A stretch of DNA of 27,444 bases, taken from assembly GCA_036522155.1 (NCBI GenBank), contig DATDGI010000011.1, forward strand, positions 1-27,444, given 5' to 3'. The notes under the pieces were generated by a model. It saw only the letters and a program-made list of their open reading frames with translations, ran no database searches and had not been told where the DNA came from. Position numbers and translations under genes: made by a program. Shown in pieces: positions 1 through 6,842 of the stretch (its first letter is position 1; each line of letters opens with the position of its first letter). This DNA is from UBA9676 sp036522155 (lineage in GTDB: Bacteria > Actinomycetota > Actinomycetes > Streptosporangiales > Streptosporangiaceae).

Positions 1-546
1 GAAACACATATGCAGATTCGGCCGCGGCGCATCCAGCCCGAACATCTGCCGCACCCGGTCCACCAGCAGCAGCGACCCGATCTCCTCCACCTTCTTCTTC
101 ACCGGCACCAGCCCCACCAGATCACTGTCCAGCGCCTCAAACACCTCATCGACGCCGGTCTCCCGGCGCACCTCGGCCAGGGTGACCGTGGCATCCGGAC
201 TCAGCTGCGCCACGCGCCGCTTCCGTTTGGGTTTGGGTTTGGGTTTGGCCGACCGGGAGACTTGCGCGCGGGGCTTTTTGGCGCCACGGATGCTGCTAAG
301 GCCCCAGGTAGCACCGAGCGCCTGGGGCGCGATGCTGGACCGGGGCCGATAGGACGGATCCCGCGCTTTCCGCCGCTGCACCGCGTCGATGATGGCCACC
401 ATGGCCACCAGCGCGGCCGTTACGCCGATCATGGCGGTAATGGGGATCCAGATAGCCGGGAAGAAGCGCCAGCAAATAAGGACCGCGGCCACCGAGACCA
501 GCAACCACACGCCGGACCTCAGCGCATTCTGCTGCCTGCCCGACAT
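1..546 (-). CDS. Membrane-anchored CbbX/SpoVK-like AAA+ ATPase, N-terminal part (runs off the window)
   Basis: The frame is open from an ATG at 546 to the window edge (182 codons); an in-frame TAG lies two codons upstream, so this is the first ATG. Residues about 12-27 and 31-53 are two hydrophobic helices, followed by a basic linker with a KPKPKPKRKRR run. From about residue 130 the sequence matches the entry to the CbbX/CfxQ family AAA+ module: GVDEVFEALDSDLVGL, then PVKKKVEEI, LLLVDR, and finally RPNLHM, which in this family directly precedes the Walker A loop. The Walker A, Walker B and arginine finger would lie outside the window. CbbX proteins remodel red-type Rubisco, but the wider family includes SpoVK-like and type VII secretion-related ATPases. 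No Rubisco gene is visible here and the membrane anchor is not typical of CbbX, so the substrate is unknown. No clear Shine-Dalgarno is seen. Confidence 0.75.
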   Translation of the reverse strand, partial: MSGRQQNALRSGVWLLVSVAAVLICWRFFPAIWIPITAMIGVTAALVAMVAIIDAVQRRKARDPSYRPRSSIAPQALGATWGLSSIRGAKKPRAQVSRSAKPKPKPKRKRRVAQLSPDATVTLAEVRRETGVDEVFEALDSDLVGLVPVKKKVEEIGSLLLVDRVRQMFGLDAPRPNLHMCF

Positions 547-579
547 GATCTAAAAGACTAAGCTGCCTATCTGGGCTGG

Positions 580-1218
580 TCAAGGCGCTTGCGCGGTGCC
601 GGATGGTAACTGTGCAGGCTGGCGGGCCTGCCGGCCCCGGTAGTCGCGCATCTTCGAGCGCGAGCCGCACAGCTGCATCGCGCACCAGCGCGACCGGCCG
701 GAGGCCGACCGGTCATAGAAGGCCCAGCCGCACAGATGCCCCGGGCAGCTCTTCAGGCGCGCCCAGGTGCCGGCCACAGCCGCCTCGGCGATAGCGCTGG
801 CGACCGCGCCGATCGCCCGGGTGAACGGGTCATGGTCGGCACAGGTGATCCGGACCGCGCCGCTGGGTTCCACGGCCAGCCCCAGGCGGCAGGATGACAG
901 CGCCACGCTCAGCCGGCTGGCAGCCGCCGGGTTGTCCACCCGGTCAGCGTGTGCGGCCAGCACGCCCCGGATCGCTTCCCGTAGTTCGGTGAAGGCCTGC
1001 TGTTCCGCACCGGTCAACGGGCGTGCGCCCGCGGCCAGCAGCCCGGCGGCCGTCAGCCAGGCGGCCGCCTCCGCCCGGGTGCCCAGCAGGTCGATACCGT
1101 GCTCCGCGTTCAGGGTGTTGACGAGCGCCTGGATGAGCCGCAGTGAACCAGGAGCCGGCGCGCGGGCGCCGGGGTCGCGGCCAGCGGTACGCAACGTAAC
1201 TGCGTTACCGTTAGACAT
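580..1218 (-). CDS. CGNR zinc-finger transcriptional regulator (ABATE-domain type)
   Basis: A 212-residue protein whose C-terminus (from residue 155) fits the CGNR zinc-finger family: LKSCPGHLC, then YDRS, then RWCAMQLCGSRSK. The four putative zinc ligands are C158, C163, C179 and C184. The N-terminal part (about 30-150) is Ala/Leu-rich helical and matches the ABATE domain usually fused to this finger in putative stress-responsive regulators. The family tetrad CGNR reads CGSR here. The ATG at 1218 sits inside an inverted repeat (1203-1234) that recurs before the divergent lipoprotein gene. TACCAT six bases before the ATG on the minus strand could be a -10 giving a leaderless transcript; no Shine-Dalgarno is visible. 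DNA binding and autoregulation are inferred from family and site position. Confidence 0.85.
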   Translation of the reverse strand: MSNGNAVTLRTAGRDPGARAPAPGSLRLIQALVNTLNAEHGIDLLGTRAEAAAWLTAAGLLAAGARPLTGAEQQAFTELREAIRGVLAAHADRVDNPAAASRLSVALSSCRLGLAVEPSGAVRITCADHDPFTRAIGAVASAIAEAAVAGTWARLKSCPGHLCGWAFYDRSASGRSRWCAMQLCGSRSKMRDYRGRQARQPAQLPSGTAQAP

Positions 1219-1234
1219 CTTTCTATGGTAACTG
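1203..1234. promoter_or_regulatory. Candidate operator O1 over the CGNR regulator start codon
   Basis: The site reads CGTTACC, a 17-base spacer, then GGTAACTG; GTTACC and GGTAAC are exact inverted half-sites. It covers the regulator ATG (1216-1218) and, on the minus strand, a TACCAT that could be its -10. An extra GTAAC at 1196-1200 forms a second small palindrome with GTTAC at 1204-1208. The same arrangement recurs at 1324-1355. Confidence 0.6.
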
Positions 1235-1323
1235 CTGTGTTCAAGACTTGCTCGCAGGCTAGGCTGTTGCCTAATTTTAAGCTAGATGAGCCCGCGCGTG
1301 AGGGTGCTCACGTCGTCTCACTT

Positions 1324-1355
1324 CGTTACCTATATACTTATGACATCGGTAACTG
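1324..1355. promoter_or_regulatory. Candidate operator O2 at the lipoprotein start, twin of O1
   Basis: The site reads CGTTACC-N17-GGTAACTG, identical to O1 in both half-sites, spacer length and flanking bases. The spacers differ apart from a shared GACATC. An AT-rich TATATACTT stretch and the ATG at 1340 lie inside the spacer, so a bound protein would block the promoter or start. A separate palindrome, CGTGAG-ggtg-CTCACG, lies just upstream (1297-1312). Confidence 0.6.
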
Positions 1356-1864
1356 AATGGATGCGAGCTAGCCAGGCCGGTCTGCTGGCCAGGACGGCAC
1401 TGCTAACGGCCGCTCTCGTGGGCCCGCTTCTGCTCTCCGCGTGCAGCCACCCGGCTGGGGCCGGGACGGGGGCCACGCGGATTCGGATGTCGGATTGCGG
1501 CGGCGGCCTGCGGGTGCGGCCCACCGTGGTGAACGTCATCTGCCAGACGAACGACATCACCGCGCGGAGCCTGACCTGGTCAGCCTGGGGAAGGCCATTC
1601 ACCATCGGCAGCGGCACCGCGGTGGTCGACCTGTGTGCCTTCGAGGATTGTCACACCGGCAGCTACCAGAACTTCCCGATCGTGGTCATCGCGTCGAGGA
1701 TCGAGCGGTGCGGGAAGGCAACGCAGGTGTACTCGAGGCTGCAGTACGTGTTCGTCGGCCCCCAGCCGTTCGCGGGACTGCCCGCCAGCATGAACTTCTC
1801 CAACTTCATGGCGGGTTCGGGTCGTCCCGGCCCCGGCAATCAGACCGTCAGCCTCAGCTGCTGA
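1340..1864 (+). CDS. Secreted cysteine-rich lipoprotein, function unknown
   Basis: From the ATG at 1340 the product is 174 residues. An Arg-containing n-region and a hydrophobic stretch end in LLLSAC, a good lipobox with the lipidated Cys at residue 35. The mature part has six further cysteines, enough for three disulfides. It resembles a widespread family of small actinobacterial secreted proteins with patterns such as RPTVVNVIC, LTWSAWG and a Cys-rich turn after DLC; no function is known to me. An ATG at 1361 would also give a good signal peptide, and an in-frame ATG at 1286 would add an unlikely extension. The 1340 start is preferred because it lies in the O2 spacer just as the regulator ATG lies in O1. 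The gene is divergent from the CGNR regulator and probably controlled by it. Confidence 0.75.
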   Translation: MTSVTEWMRASQAGLLARTALLTAALVGPLLLSACSHPAGAGTGATRIRMSDCGGGLRVRPTVVNVICQTNDITARSLTWSAWGRPFTIGSGTAVVDLCAFEDCHTGSYQNFPIVVIASRIERCGKATQVYSRLQYVFVGPQPFAGLPASMNFSNFMAGSGRPGPGNQTVSLSC

Positions 1865-1916
1865 GCACGGCCTGACCGGGCTCCTGCTCACCGTGGCCCC
1901 CGCTGGGCGAGGCCGG

Positions 1917-2654
1917 CTAACCGGCCTCGCCCAGGCTCGTGCCCGCAGTGGCCGCGGCCGGCTCGGGGCTGGCTTCCTGCTCAGCCAATTTCTGGGCGAC
2001 AGCGCCGAAATAGTCGCCACCCTTGTGGCGCGGGTTGTCTGTGCCCCAGTGCCGGATCCGGGATTGCGGTATCAGCTTCGGGATGTGCTTGGAGCAGTGG
2101 ATATAGGCCTCGGTGACGCTCACGAGTACCCAGCGGACCGGTCGCCGGCCTGAGTGCGCGGCCTGCTCGGGCAGGCCGCTATCAAGTTCCTGCATGCCCT
2201 CGGGCGTGACAATTTCCGCATGGCCGTTAATGTGAAGCCCGATAAGATCTTGGGTGAAGTCGACCATGAATAGGCCGATGTGCGGGTTCTCCAGCATATT
2301 GCCGAGGCTCGCCATTACGCCATTGCCCCGATATTCGGGGTAGGCAATGGAGTGCTCATCGAGCACCCGCAGGAAACCGGGTGCCCCGGCCCGGAAGCTG
2401 CAATCGCATTCGCCGAACGCGTCGCTGGTGGCGATGAAAGCCATCTCCATACGCCCGATGAACTCAATCATCTGCGGCGTCAGCTCGTCGCAGAACTGAG
2501 TGTCGTAGAACCGGCTCGCGCGTTCCCCGGTACCATACCGCTCCTGCAGGAGGTGCTCCCCTACCGATCCGGGCCGCGGCTGGGATCCGAGGAGCCGCAG
2601 GCCAGGAATAGGCGAGCGAGCACCCGGAGGGATTCGGCCTTGGTTCAGGTCCAT
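1917..2654 (-). CDS. Pyridoxamine 5'-phosphate oxidase-family FMN-binding protein
   Basis: A 245-residue split-barrel flavoprotein. The ATG at 2654 is preceded by AGGAGG five bases away, which decides against a longer reading frame starting at 2741. The core runs from FIGRMEMAFIATSDAFGECD through FRAGAPGF, YRGNGVMASLGN, HIGLFMVDF and LIGLHINGHAEI, the pattern of PNPOx-like proteins that bind FMN and pack as dimers. The C-terminal third (YIHCSKHIPKL, WGTDNP) is typical of a larger subgroup, followed by an Ala/Glu-rich tail. The substrate is unknown. The gene is divergent from the isochorismatase-family gene, and two adjacent hairpins (2689-2751) lie in its leader. Confidence 0.8.
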   Translation of the reverse strand: MDLNQGRIPPGARSPIPGLRLLGSQPRPGSVGEHLLQERYGTGERASRFYDTQFCDELTPQMIEFIGRMEMAFIATSDAFGECDCSFRAGAPGFLRVLDEHSIAYPEYRGNGVMASLGNMLENPHIGLFMVDFTQDLIGLHINGHAEIVTPEGMQELDSGLPEQAAHSGRRPVRWVLVSVTEAYIHCSKHIPKLIPQSRIRHWGTDNPRHKGGDYFGAVAQKLAEQEASPEPAAATAGTSLGEAG

Positions 2655-2688
2655 GGAGACCTCCTGGTAGCCCAGAGCATCTGTTGCG

Positions 2689-2751
2689 CTCCCAGCAGCG
2701 GACGGCCGGGGGACACCCCGCTGCTGGGAGTGCAGCACCATGCTGTGCTGC
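2689..2751 (-). promoter_or_regulatory. Tandem hairpins in the leader of the FMN-binding protein gene
   Basis: On the minus strand two inverted repeats follow each other one base apart: GCAGCAC/GTGCTGC (2751-2732, six-base loop), then CTCCCAGCAGCGG/CCGCTGCTGGGAG (2730-2689, 13 perfect pairs, 16-base loop). They end about 35 bases before the ATG at 2654. No T-run follows, so a simple terminator is unlikely. The GCTGC and GCAGC segments of the two stems could also pair alternatively. Confidence 0.5.
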
Positions 2752-2922
2752 CAGCCTGGACGGTTATCTTGCGGTCGCCTTGACGCCCGCCTTGCACCCC
2801 AGCTAGCGGGCCCGCCTAGGACCCCAAGGGGCTGCCTTACATCCAGTTAGCGGAACTGAGGGTGTCGGCGGTTAGGTCTACCGTGGGTGGGCAGAGGAGC
2901 CCGGCGTGAGCAAGGAGAGCCC

Positions 2923-3483
2923 ATGACCACACTCCAGAACCGGCCGAACACTGCACTCCTGGTCGTGGACGTGCAGAACGGCGTCGTCGGAGGGGCTCAC
3001 GAGCGCGACACGGTCGTCGCGAACGTCGGCAGCCTGGTCGAGAAGGCGCGGCAGGAACAGGTCCCCATCGTCTGGGTCCAGCACTCCGACGAGGGGCTGG
3101 CGAGAGGGAGCGACGACTGGCAGATCGTCCCCGAACTGACGCCGGGCGACGCCGAGCCGCTGGTCGAGAAGAGCTACGGCGACTCCTTCGAGGACACCAC
3201 GCTCGAGACCGCGCTGTCGGGCCTCGGAGTCGGCCGGCTGCTCGTCGTCGGCGCCCAGACCGATGCGTGCATCCGCTCGACGCTCCACGGCGCCCTGGTG
3301 AGGGGATACGACGCGACCCTGGTCAGCGACGCCCACACGACCGAGGACCAGACGGCGTGGGGAGCGCCGCCGCCGGACCAGGTTATCGCTCACACGAACC
3401 TGTACTGGAAATACCAGACGGCGCCGGGACGGACCGCCGGGACGGTCGAGACCAAGGACGTGGACTTCGGCGGAGGGTCCTGA
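2923..3483 (+). CDS. Isochorismatase-family cysteine hydrolase
   Basis: A 186-residue protein with the isochorismatase-like fold. The catalytic triad is visible: D16 in LLVVDVQNGV, K83 in EKSYGDSF and C116 in QTDACIRST. The length is normal for single-domain cysteine hydrolases of the nicotinamidase/isochorismatase superfamily, which cleave amide or ether-type bonds through a covalent Cys intermediate. The ATG at 2923 follows AAGGAG at suitable spacing. The actual substrate cannot be read from the sequence; no siderophore or NAD salvage genes adjoin it. It appears to be monocistronic. Confidence 0.88.
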   Translation: MTTLQNRPNTALLVVDVQNGVVGGAHERDTVVANVGSLVEKARQEQVPIVWVQHSDEGLARGSDDWQIVPELTPGDAEPLVEKSYGDSFEDTTLETALSGLGVGRLLVVGAQTDACIRSTLHGALVRGYDATLVSDAHTTEDQTAWGAPPPDQVIAHTNLYWKYQTAPGRTAGTVETKDVDFGGGS

Positions 3484-3499
3484 CGCGGGGTCCGGGTAC

Positions 3500-3531
3500 C
3501 TTGGCTCGGGTTAGCTTTTTTGCTCACCAAG
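3500..3531. terminator. Possible bidirectional terminator between convergent genes
   Basis: CTTGG (3500-3504) and CCAAG (3527-3531) are inverted, with six T at 3516-3521 between them. The site separates the stop codons of convergent genes at 3483 and 3532. The stem is short, so the call rests mainly on position and the T-run. Confidence 0.3.
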
Positions 3532-3948
3532 TCAGTAGACGCGGACGCGGGTCAAGGCGATGTGAAGGGCAGTGGAGTACTCCGCGCCCAGCTGCTCTAG
3601 GGTCATGCCGATGCCCGCGATCAATTCCTGGTACTTGGCCAGGTAGGCGGGCACCTCCTGCGCTTCCGGGCCGGCCTCAGAGATCCTCGCGGAACCCTCG
3701 AACGTGACGACCCGGCCGCCGAATTCGTCACTGTTCAGGTGCAGCGACACCTTGGCATTGGCGCGGATGTTGCGCACCTTCCGGGAGTGCGGCTGCGCGT
3801 AGACGAGGAATTCGCCAGCTTCCCACAGGAACCAGACCGGGGATGACTGTGGCTGCCCACCGGAGGTCACGGTGGTGATCCAGGCCACGACCTCTGTTTG
3901 CAGACGCTCTGCCAGGGCGGCCGATGCCTCTGCGCTCAGGTTAAGCAT
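3532..3948 (-). CDS. PPOX-class F420-dependent oxidoreductase
   Basis: A 138-residue split-barrel protein of the actinobacterial PPOX/F420 type (TIGR03667-like, as in Mycobacterium Rv3369). Diagnostic stretches are VVAWITTVTSGGQPQSSPVW, FLVYAQPHSRKVRNIRAN, KVSLHLNSDEFGG and VVTFEGSARI. Family members bind deazaflavin F420 or a flavin and reduce still poorly known substrates. The ATG at 3948 starts with MLNLS, a normal length for the family; no strong Shine-Dalgarno is seen. It is convergent with the isochorismatase-family gene, and a DUF1272 gene on the same strand lies 116 bases upstream. Choosing F420 over FMN rests on the family resemblance only. Confidence 0.82.
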   Translation of the reverse strand: MLNLSAEASAALAERLQTEVVAWITTVTSGGQPQSSPVWFLWEAGEFLVYAQPHSRKVRNIRANAKVSLHLNSDEFGGRVVTFEGSARISEAGPEAQEVPAYLAKYQELIAGIGMTLEQLGAEYSTALHIALTRVRVY

Positions 3949-4064
3949 CCCGGGAGTCTACAGTCGCGCATGCCCGGCTTCGGGGGGTCTGGACCGGGTC
4001 GGCGCAGCTGGACGTGCTCACTCGTCTATGGCGGGGTGCGGGCGCAGCGCGGATGGGCGCCAGT

Positions 4065-4256
4065 TCACGCGGCGGACGGATCGCCGGGAATCCGGCGGGG
4101 ACGCGGGAGCAGTTCACCGCCACAGTTGGGGCAGCGGCCGCTCATCTCTTCGGTGCAGGTGGGGCAGAAGGTGCATTCGTAGCTGCAGATGCGGGCTTCG
4201 CCGTCGAGGGAAAGGGCCACGCCGCAGCGTTCGCAGGTGGAGCGCATTTCAAGCAC
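4065..4256 (-). CDS. DUF1272 small zinc-binding protein
   Basis: A 63-residue protein with Cys pairs CERC (8-11), CSYEC (24-28), CPTC and CPNC, matching the DUF1272 family, in which the cysteines are thought to hold zinc. The ending GGELLPRPRR is also typical. The start is GTG at 4256, giving MLEMRSTCERC, preceded by GGGAGGAG about seven bases away. The function of the family is unknown. A relic of a VOC gene lies immediately upstream on the same strand, and the Shine-Dalgarno overlaps the region just after the relic's stop, so the two may once have been one transcript. Confidence 0.85.
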   Translation of the reverse strand: MLEMRSTCERCGVALSLDGEARICSYECTFCPTCTEEMSGRCPNCGGELLPRPRRIPGDPSAA

Positions 4257-4274
4257 GGCCGGCTCCTCCCAGAC

Positions 4275-4385
4275 TCACTGGACGTCCAACTCGTTCCCCT
4301 CCGGGTCGAGCATGGTGACGCAGTACTCATCATGGCCGGTGGTGTGCGTCCCTTCTGTCACGCTGAACCTGGGCGAGGCTATCAA
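4275..4385 (-). pseudogene. C-terminal fragment of a VOC (glyoxalase-like) protein
   Basis: On the minus strand a frame ending in TGA at 4275-4277 encodes SVTEGTHTTG, then HDEYCVTMLDPEGNELDVQ. The DPEGNELDV ending is the signature of VOC-family proteins. An in-frame TAG at 4389-4391 stops the frame only about 36 codons from the end, and no upstream half is visible, so the gene is decayed. An intact VOC gene of another subtype lies at 6245. Confidence 0.55.
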
Positions 4386-4426
4386 TTGCTACGACCTGCA
4401 TGCGCGCAGGTGTTTGAGTGAGGCTT

Positions 4427-5425
4427 ATGGAGATTCTTGTTCTCGGCGGCACAGCGTGGCTGGGACGTGAGGTCGCCCGGCAAGGGCTCAGGCGTGGACA
4501 TGCGGTGACCTGCCTGGCGCGGGGTGAAAGCGGTCCGGTCGTTGCGGGCTCGGTCCTGGTCGCTGCTGACCGGCACGACTCGCGGGCCTACAACCTGATC
4601 CGCGACCGCGACTGGGACGCGGTGGTGGAGGTGTCGTGGCAGCCGGGCTTCGTCCGTGGCGCCCTGGTGGCGCTGGGCGACCGGGCCGCGCACTGGACTT
4701 ACGTCTCTTCCGGAAGTATCTATGCCTCGCACGCGGCCCCCGGCGCCGACGAGACGGCGCCGGTTCTGAACGCTACTGACCGCGATGAGGTGGACCAGGG
4801 GCAATACGGCGAGGCGAAGGCAGCGTGCGAGCAGGCGTCGCTCACCCTCGTGGGTGATCGGCTACTGATCGCGCGGGCGGGGCTGATCGGCGGACCGGGT
4901 GACCACACTGGGCGCACTGGCTACTGGGTCGCGCGCGCCGCCCGTGACCCGTATGGGCCGATGCTCGTCCCGGATTCCCCGGACGTGCCGACCCAAGTGG
5001 TCGACGTCCGCGACCTCGCCGCTTGGCTCCTCGACAGCGCGCAAGCCCGGACCACCGGAACATATGACGCAGTTGGCCCGGTGGTGCCGTTCGGCACCTG
5101 GATCGGGCAGGCCCGTACCGTCGGCGGCCACCGGGGGCAGGTCATCCAGGCGGACCCGGCGTGGCTGCTTGAGCAGGGTGTCGAGCAATACATGGGTCCA
5201 GAATCCTTGCCGATGTGGCTGGTCGAGCCGGGATGGGAAGGCTTTTCAGCCCGCTCCGGCGAAGCTGCCCGAGCCGCCGGACTGCGGCACCGGCCACGTA
5301 CTCAACTGCTTGCCGATGTGCTGGCGTGGGAACGCGAGCAGGGCCTGGACCGGCCCCGGGCTGCCGGGCTGAGCGCCGCACGCGAGCGCGAATTGCTCGC
5401 CGCCCTCACATCAACAACGGCGTAA
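4427..5425 (+). CDS. NAD-dependent epimerase/dehydratase-family protein
   Basis: A 332-residue short-chain-type reductase/epimerase. MEILVLGGTAWLG is the Rossmann dinucleotide loop (GGTxWLG variant), YVSSGSIY (about 90-100) supplies the catalytic Ser region, and YGEAK is the YxxxK motif. The C-terminal half (VVDVRDLAAWLL, GTYDAVGP) is the substrate-binding part of this family. The ATG at 4427 follows GTGAGG; a GTG at 4418 is an alternative. Such proteins act on nucleotide sugars or related carbonyl compounds, but many reduced-epimerase homologues have no known substrate. No sugar-biosynthesis neighbours are present, and the gene appears to stand alone. Confidence 0.82.
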   Translation: MEILVLGGTAWLGREVARQGLRRGHAVTCLARGESGPVVAGSVLVAADRHDSRAYNLIRDRDWDAVVEVSWQPGFVRGALVALGDRAAHWTYVSSGSIYASHAAPGADETAPVLNATDRDEVDQGQYGEAKAACEQASLTLVGDRLLIARAGLIGGPGDHTGRTGYWVARAARDPYGPMLVPDSPDVPTQVVDVRDLAAWLLDSAQARTTGTYDAVGPVVPFGTWIGQARTVGGHRGQVIQADPAWLLEQGVEQYMGPESLPMWLVEPGWEGFSARSGEAARAAGLRHRPRTQLLADVLAWEREQGLDRPRAAGLSAARERELLAALTSTTA

Positions 5426-5618
5426 CAGCCGCCTGAACGACCCGCATGGTGATTGAGCTGCCTACATAGCATCCGACCCGGCTGCCTTGGCCGTGGTTCC
5501 GTATCTGTCTCCCGTTGATGGCTGCTGTTCATCACGTTGGCAGCAGTGTTGGCAACACTGGCGCCGGTGGCTTTCGCGACGTGCTGGGCAGTTCCCGAGG
5601 TCTGCGTAAGCTGCACAG

Positions 5619-6188
5619 GTGGAAAGTCGCAATGCCGAGCGCGTCAGGCTGCGGGCCGAGCGTGTCAAGCTGAGGGCGACAGACCCCGCGGGCTTGGCTG
5701 ACGCCTGGGCGATGATCGAAGACATCTGGACTGGGACTGTCGCCCGGGCCAGGAAGCTGCCCGAACCGGTCCTCCACGAGCAGGTCGAGGGCGAGTGGAG
5801 CTTCGTGCAGACGCACCGTCACCTCGTGCTTGCCACGGACTGCTGGCTGCGGCGGATGGTGAAGGGGATCGCCCACCCGTACCACCCGTGGGGCCTGGGT
5901 GGATCGTGGCTCACCAGTCCTCGCCGCTGGGGCATCGACCCGGACGCCGACCCGTCGCTCGACCAGGTGCTCGATCTGCGCCGGGAGCGCATGGACGAGG
6001 TATGCGAAGTAATCGCCGGCGCGAAGGAGGAGGAGCTGGAGCGGAACTGCGCCCCTCCCGACAGCCCTGGCCACCCGCGGAAAGACCACACCGTGCTGCA
6101 GTGCCTGCACGTGATCCTCAAGGAGGAGTGGCAGCACCATCGGTACGCGGTCCGGGACCTCCAGGTGCTCGAGAAACGGCCGCGCTGA
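5619..6188 (+). CDS. DinB-family putative metal-dependent enzyme
   Basis: A 189-residue, largely helical protein of the DinB/MDMPI four-helix-bundle superfamily. WSFVQTHRHLVLATD (about 65-80) carries the His on the second helix, and EEWQHHRYAVRDL (about 165-178) carries the C-terminal His pair, together forming the usual metal site. Actinobacterial members often act as mycothiol-dependent transferases or are of unknown function. The start is GTG at 5619; no good Shine-Dalgarno is visible, so downstream starts remain possible. A VOC gene follows 56 bases later on the same strand, probably in the same transcript. Confidence 0.8.
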   Translation: MESRNAERVRLRAERVKLRATDPAGLADAWAMIEDIWTGTVARARKLPEPVLHEQVEGEWSFVQTHRHLVLATDCWLRRMVKGIAHPYHPWGLGGSWLTSPRRWGIDPDADPSLDQVLDLRRERMDEVCEVIAGAKEEELERNCAPPDSPGHPRKDHTVLQCLHVILKEEWQHHRYAVRDLQVLEKRPR

Positions 6189-6244
6189 TCGCTCGCCGAG
6201 GTGCAGTGCTCGTCCGCTGCAACCCGCGCCTCTATGGTGGACCG

Positions 6245-6679
6245 ATGGCGTCCGTCAAGCAGTTCCAAGTCACCTTCGACTGCGCAGAACCTGAGCGCGT
6301 CGCTCGTTTTTGGTGCGAGGTGCTGGGGTACGTCGTACCGCCGCCACCGGCAGGGTTCGCCACTTGGGACGATTTCGATCGCTCGCTGCCGCCTGAGCAT
6401 CAGGGTTCATGGTTCGCATGCATTGATCCCTCAGGTGTGGGCCCGCGGCTGTTCTTCCAGCGCGTTCCCGAAGGCAAGGTCGTCAAGAATCGGCTGCATC
6501 TTGACGTGCGGGTCGGCACCGGGCTCGTGGGTGAACAGCGCCTGGCCACACTTGAAGCCGAATGCGCACGGCTGGTCGCGCTCGGCGCGGTACGCGTGCG
6601 ACTACTGCCTGCCGATGACGACAACGAGTCGTGCCTCGTGATGCAGGACATCGAGGGCAATGAGTTCGATCTCGACTGA
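6245..6679 (+). CDS. VOC-family (glyoxalase-like) protein
   Basis: A 144-residue protein of the glyoxalase-like VOC superfamily. The N-terminal FQVTFDCAEPERVARFWCEV begins the first beta-alpha-beta-beta-beta unit, RLHLDVRV begins the second, and MQDIEGNEFDLD is the C-terminal signature. The type with LPPEHQGSWFACIDPSG and LFFQRVPEGK is common in actinomycetes and unassigned. The ATG at 6245 follows GGTGGA. It probably shares a transcript with the DinB gene, and a GC-rich hairpin follows its stop codon directly. Its substrate is unknown. Confidence 0.85.
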   Translation: MASVKQFQVTFDCAEPERVARFWCEVLGYVVPPPPAGFATWDDFDRSLPPEHQGSWFACIDPSGVGPRLFFQRVPEGKVVKNRLHLDVRVGTGLVGEQRLATLEAECARLVALGAVRVRLLPADDDNESCLVMQDIEGNEFDLD

Positions 6680-6695
6680 GTGCCCGTCGGGGCAC
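6680..6695 (+). terminator. GC-rich hairpin after the DinB-VOC pair
   Basis: GTGCCC-gtcg-GGGCAC starts at the base after the VOC stop codon. It forms six GC-rich pairs with a four-base loop. No strong T-run follows, as is common for actinomycete terminators. Confidence 0.5.
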
Positions 6696-6842
6696 GCTCG
6701 TTCGGATCGGTTCAGGCTGGACCAACGATGTTGATCGGTCCTCCCCGGACGGCGTCGCACGATGGTGAAACCCGAACTGCAACTCGCGTCATCCCGGTGA
6801 GGTCGCCGCCCGCAGCAGTGGCCCGCGGCCGGGATGCGCTTG

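Noticed and set aside
10..561. Plus-strand open frame of 183 codons with a His/Arg-rich product
   Set aside because: It is the antisense shadow of the CbbX-like gene; its composition is unlike a protein.
605..612. A third GGTAACTG at the end of the CGNR gene
   Set aside because: There is no GTTACC 17 bases away, and one extra 8-mer is expected by chance in a window this size.
767..1231. Plus-strand frame opposite the CGNR gene
   Set aside because: The minus-strand frame carries the conserved zinc finger; this one has Ser/Arg/Ala-rich shadow sequence.
1248..1277. TTGCTC-N18-TAATTT as promoter for the lipoprotein gene with a leaderless ATG at 1286
   Set aside because: The resulting 25-residue N-terminal extension is unlikely before a signal peptide, and the operator at 1324 fits a start at 1340 better; it stays possible.
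5426..5618. Minus-strand frames before the DinB gene
   Set aside because: No domain, no start signal and no consistent protein-like composition were seen.
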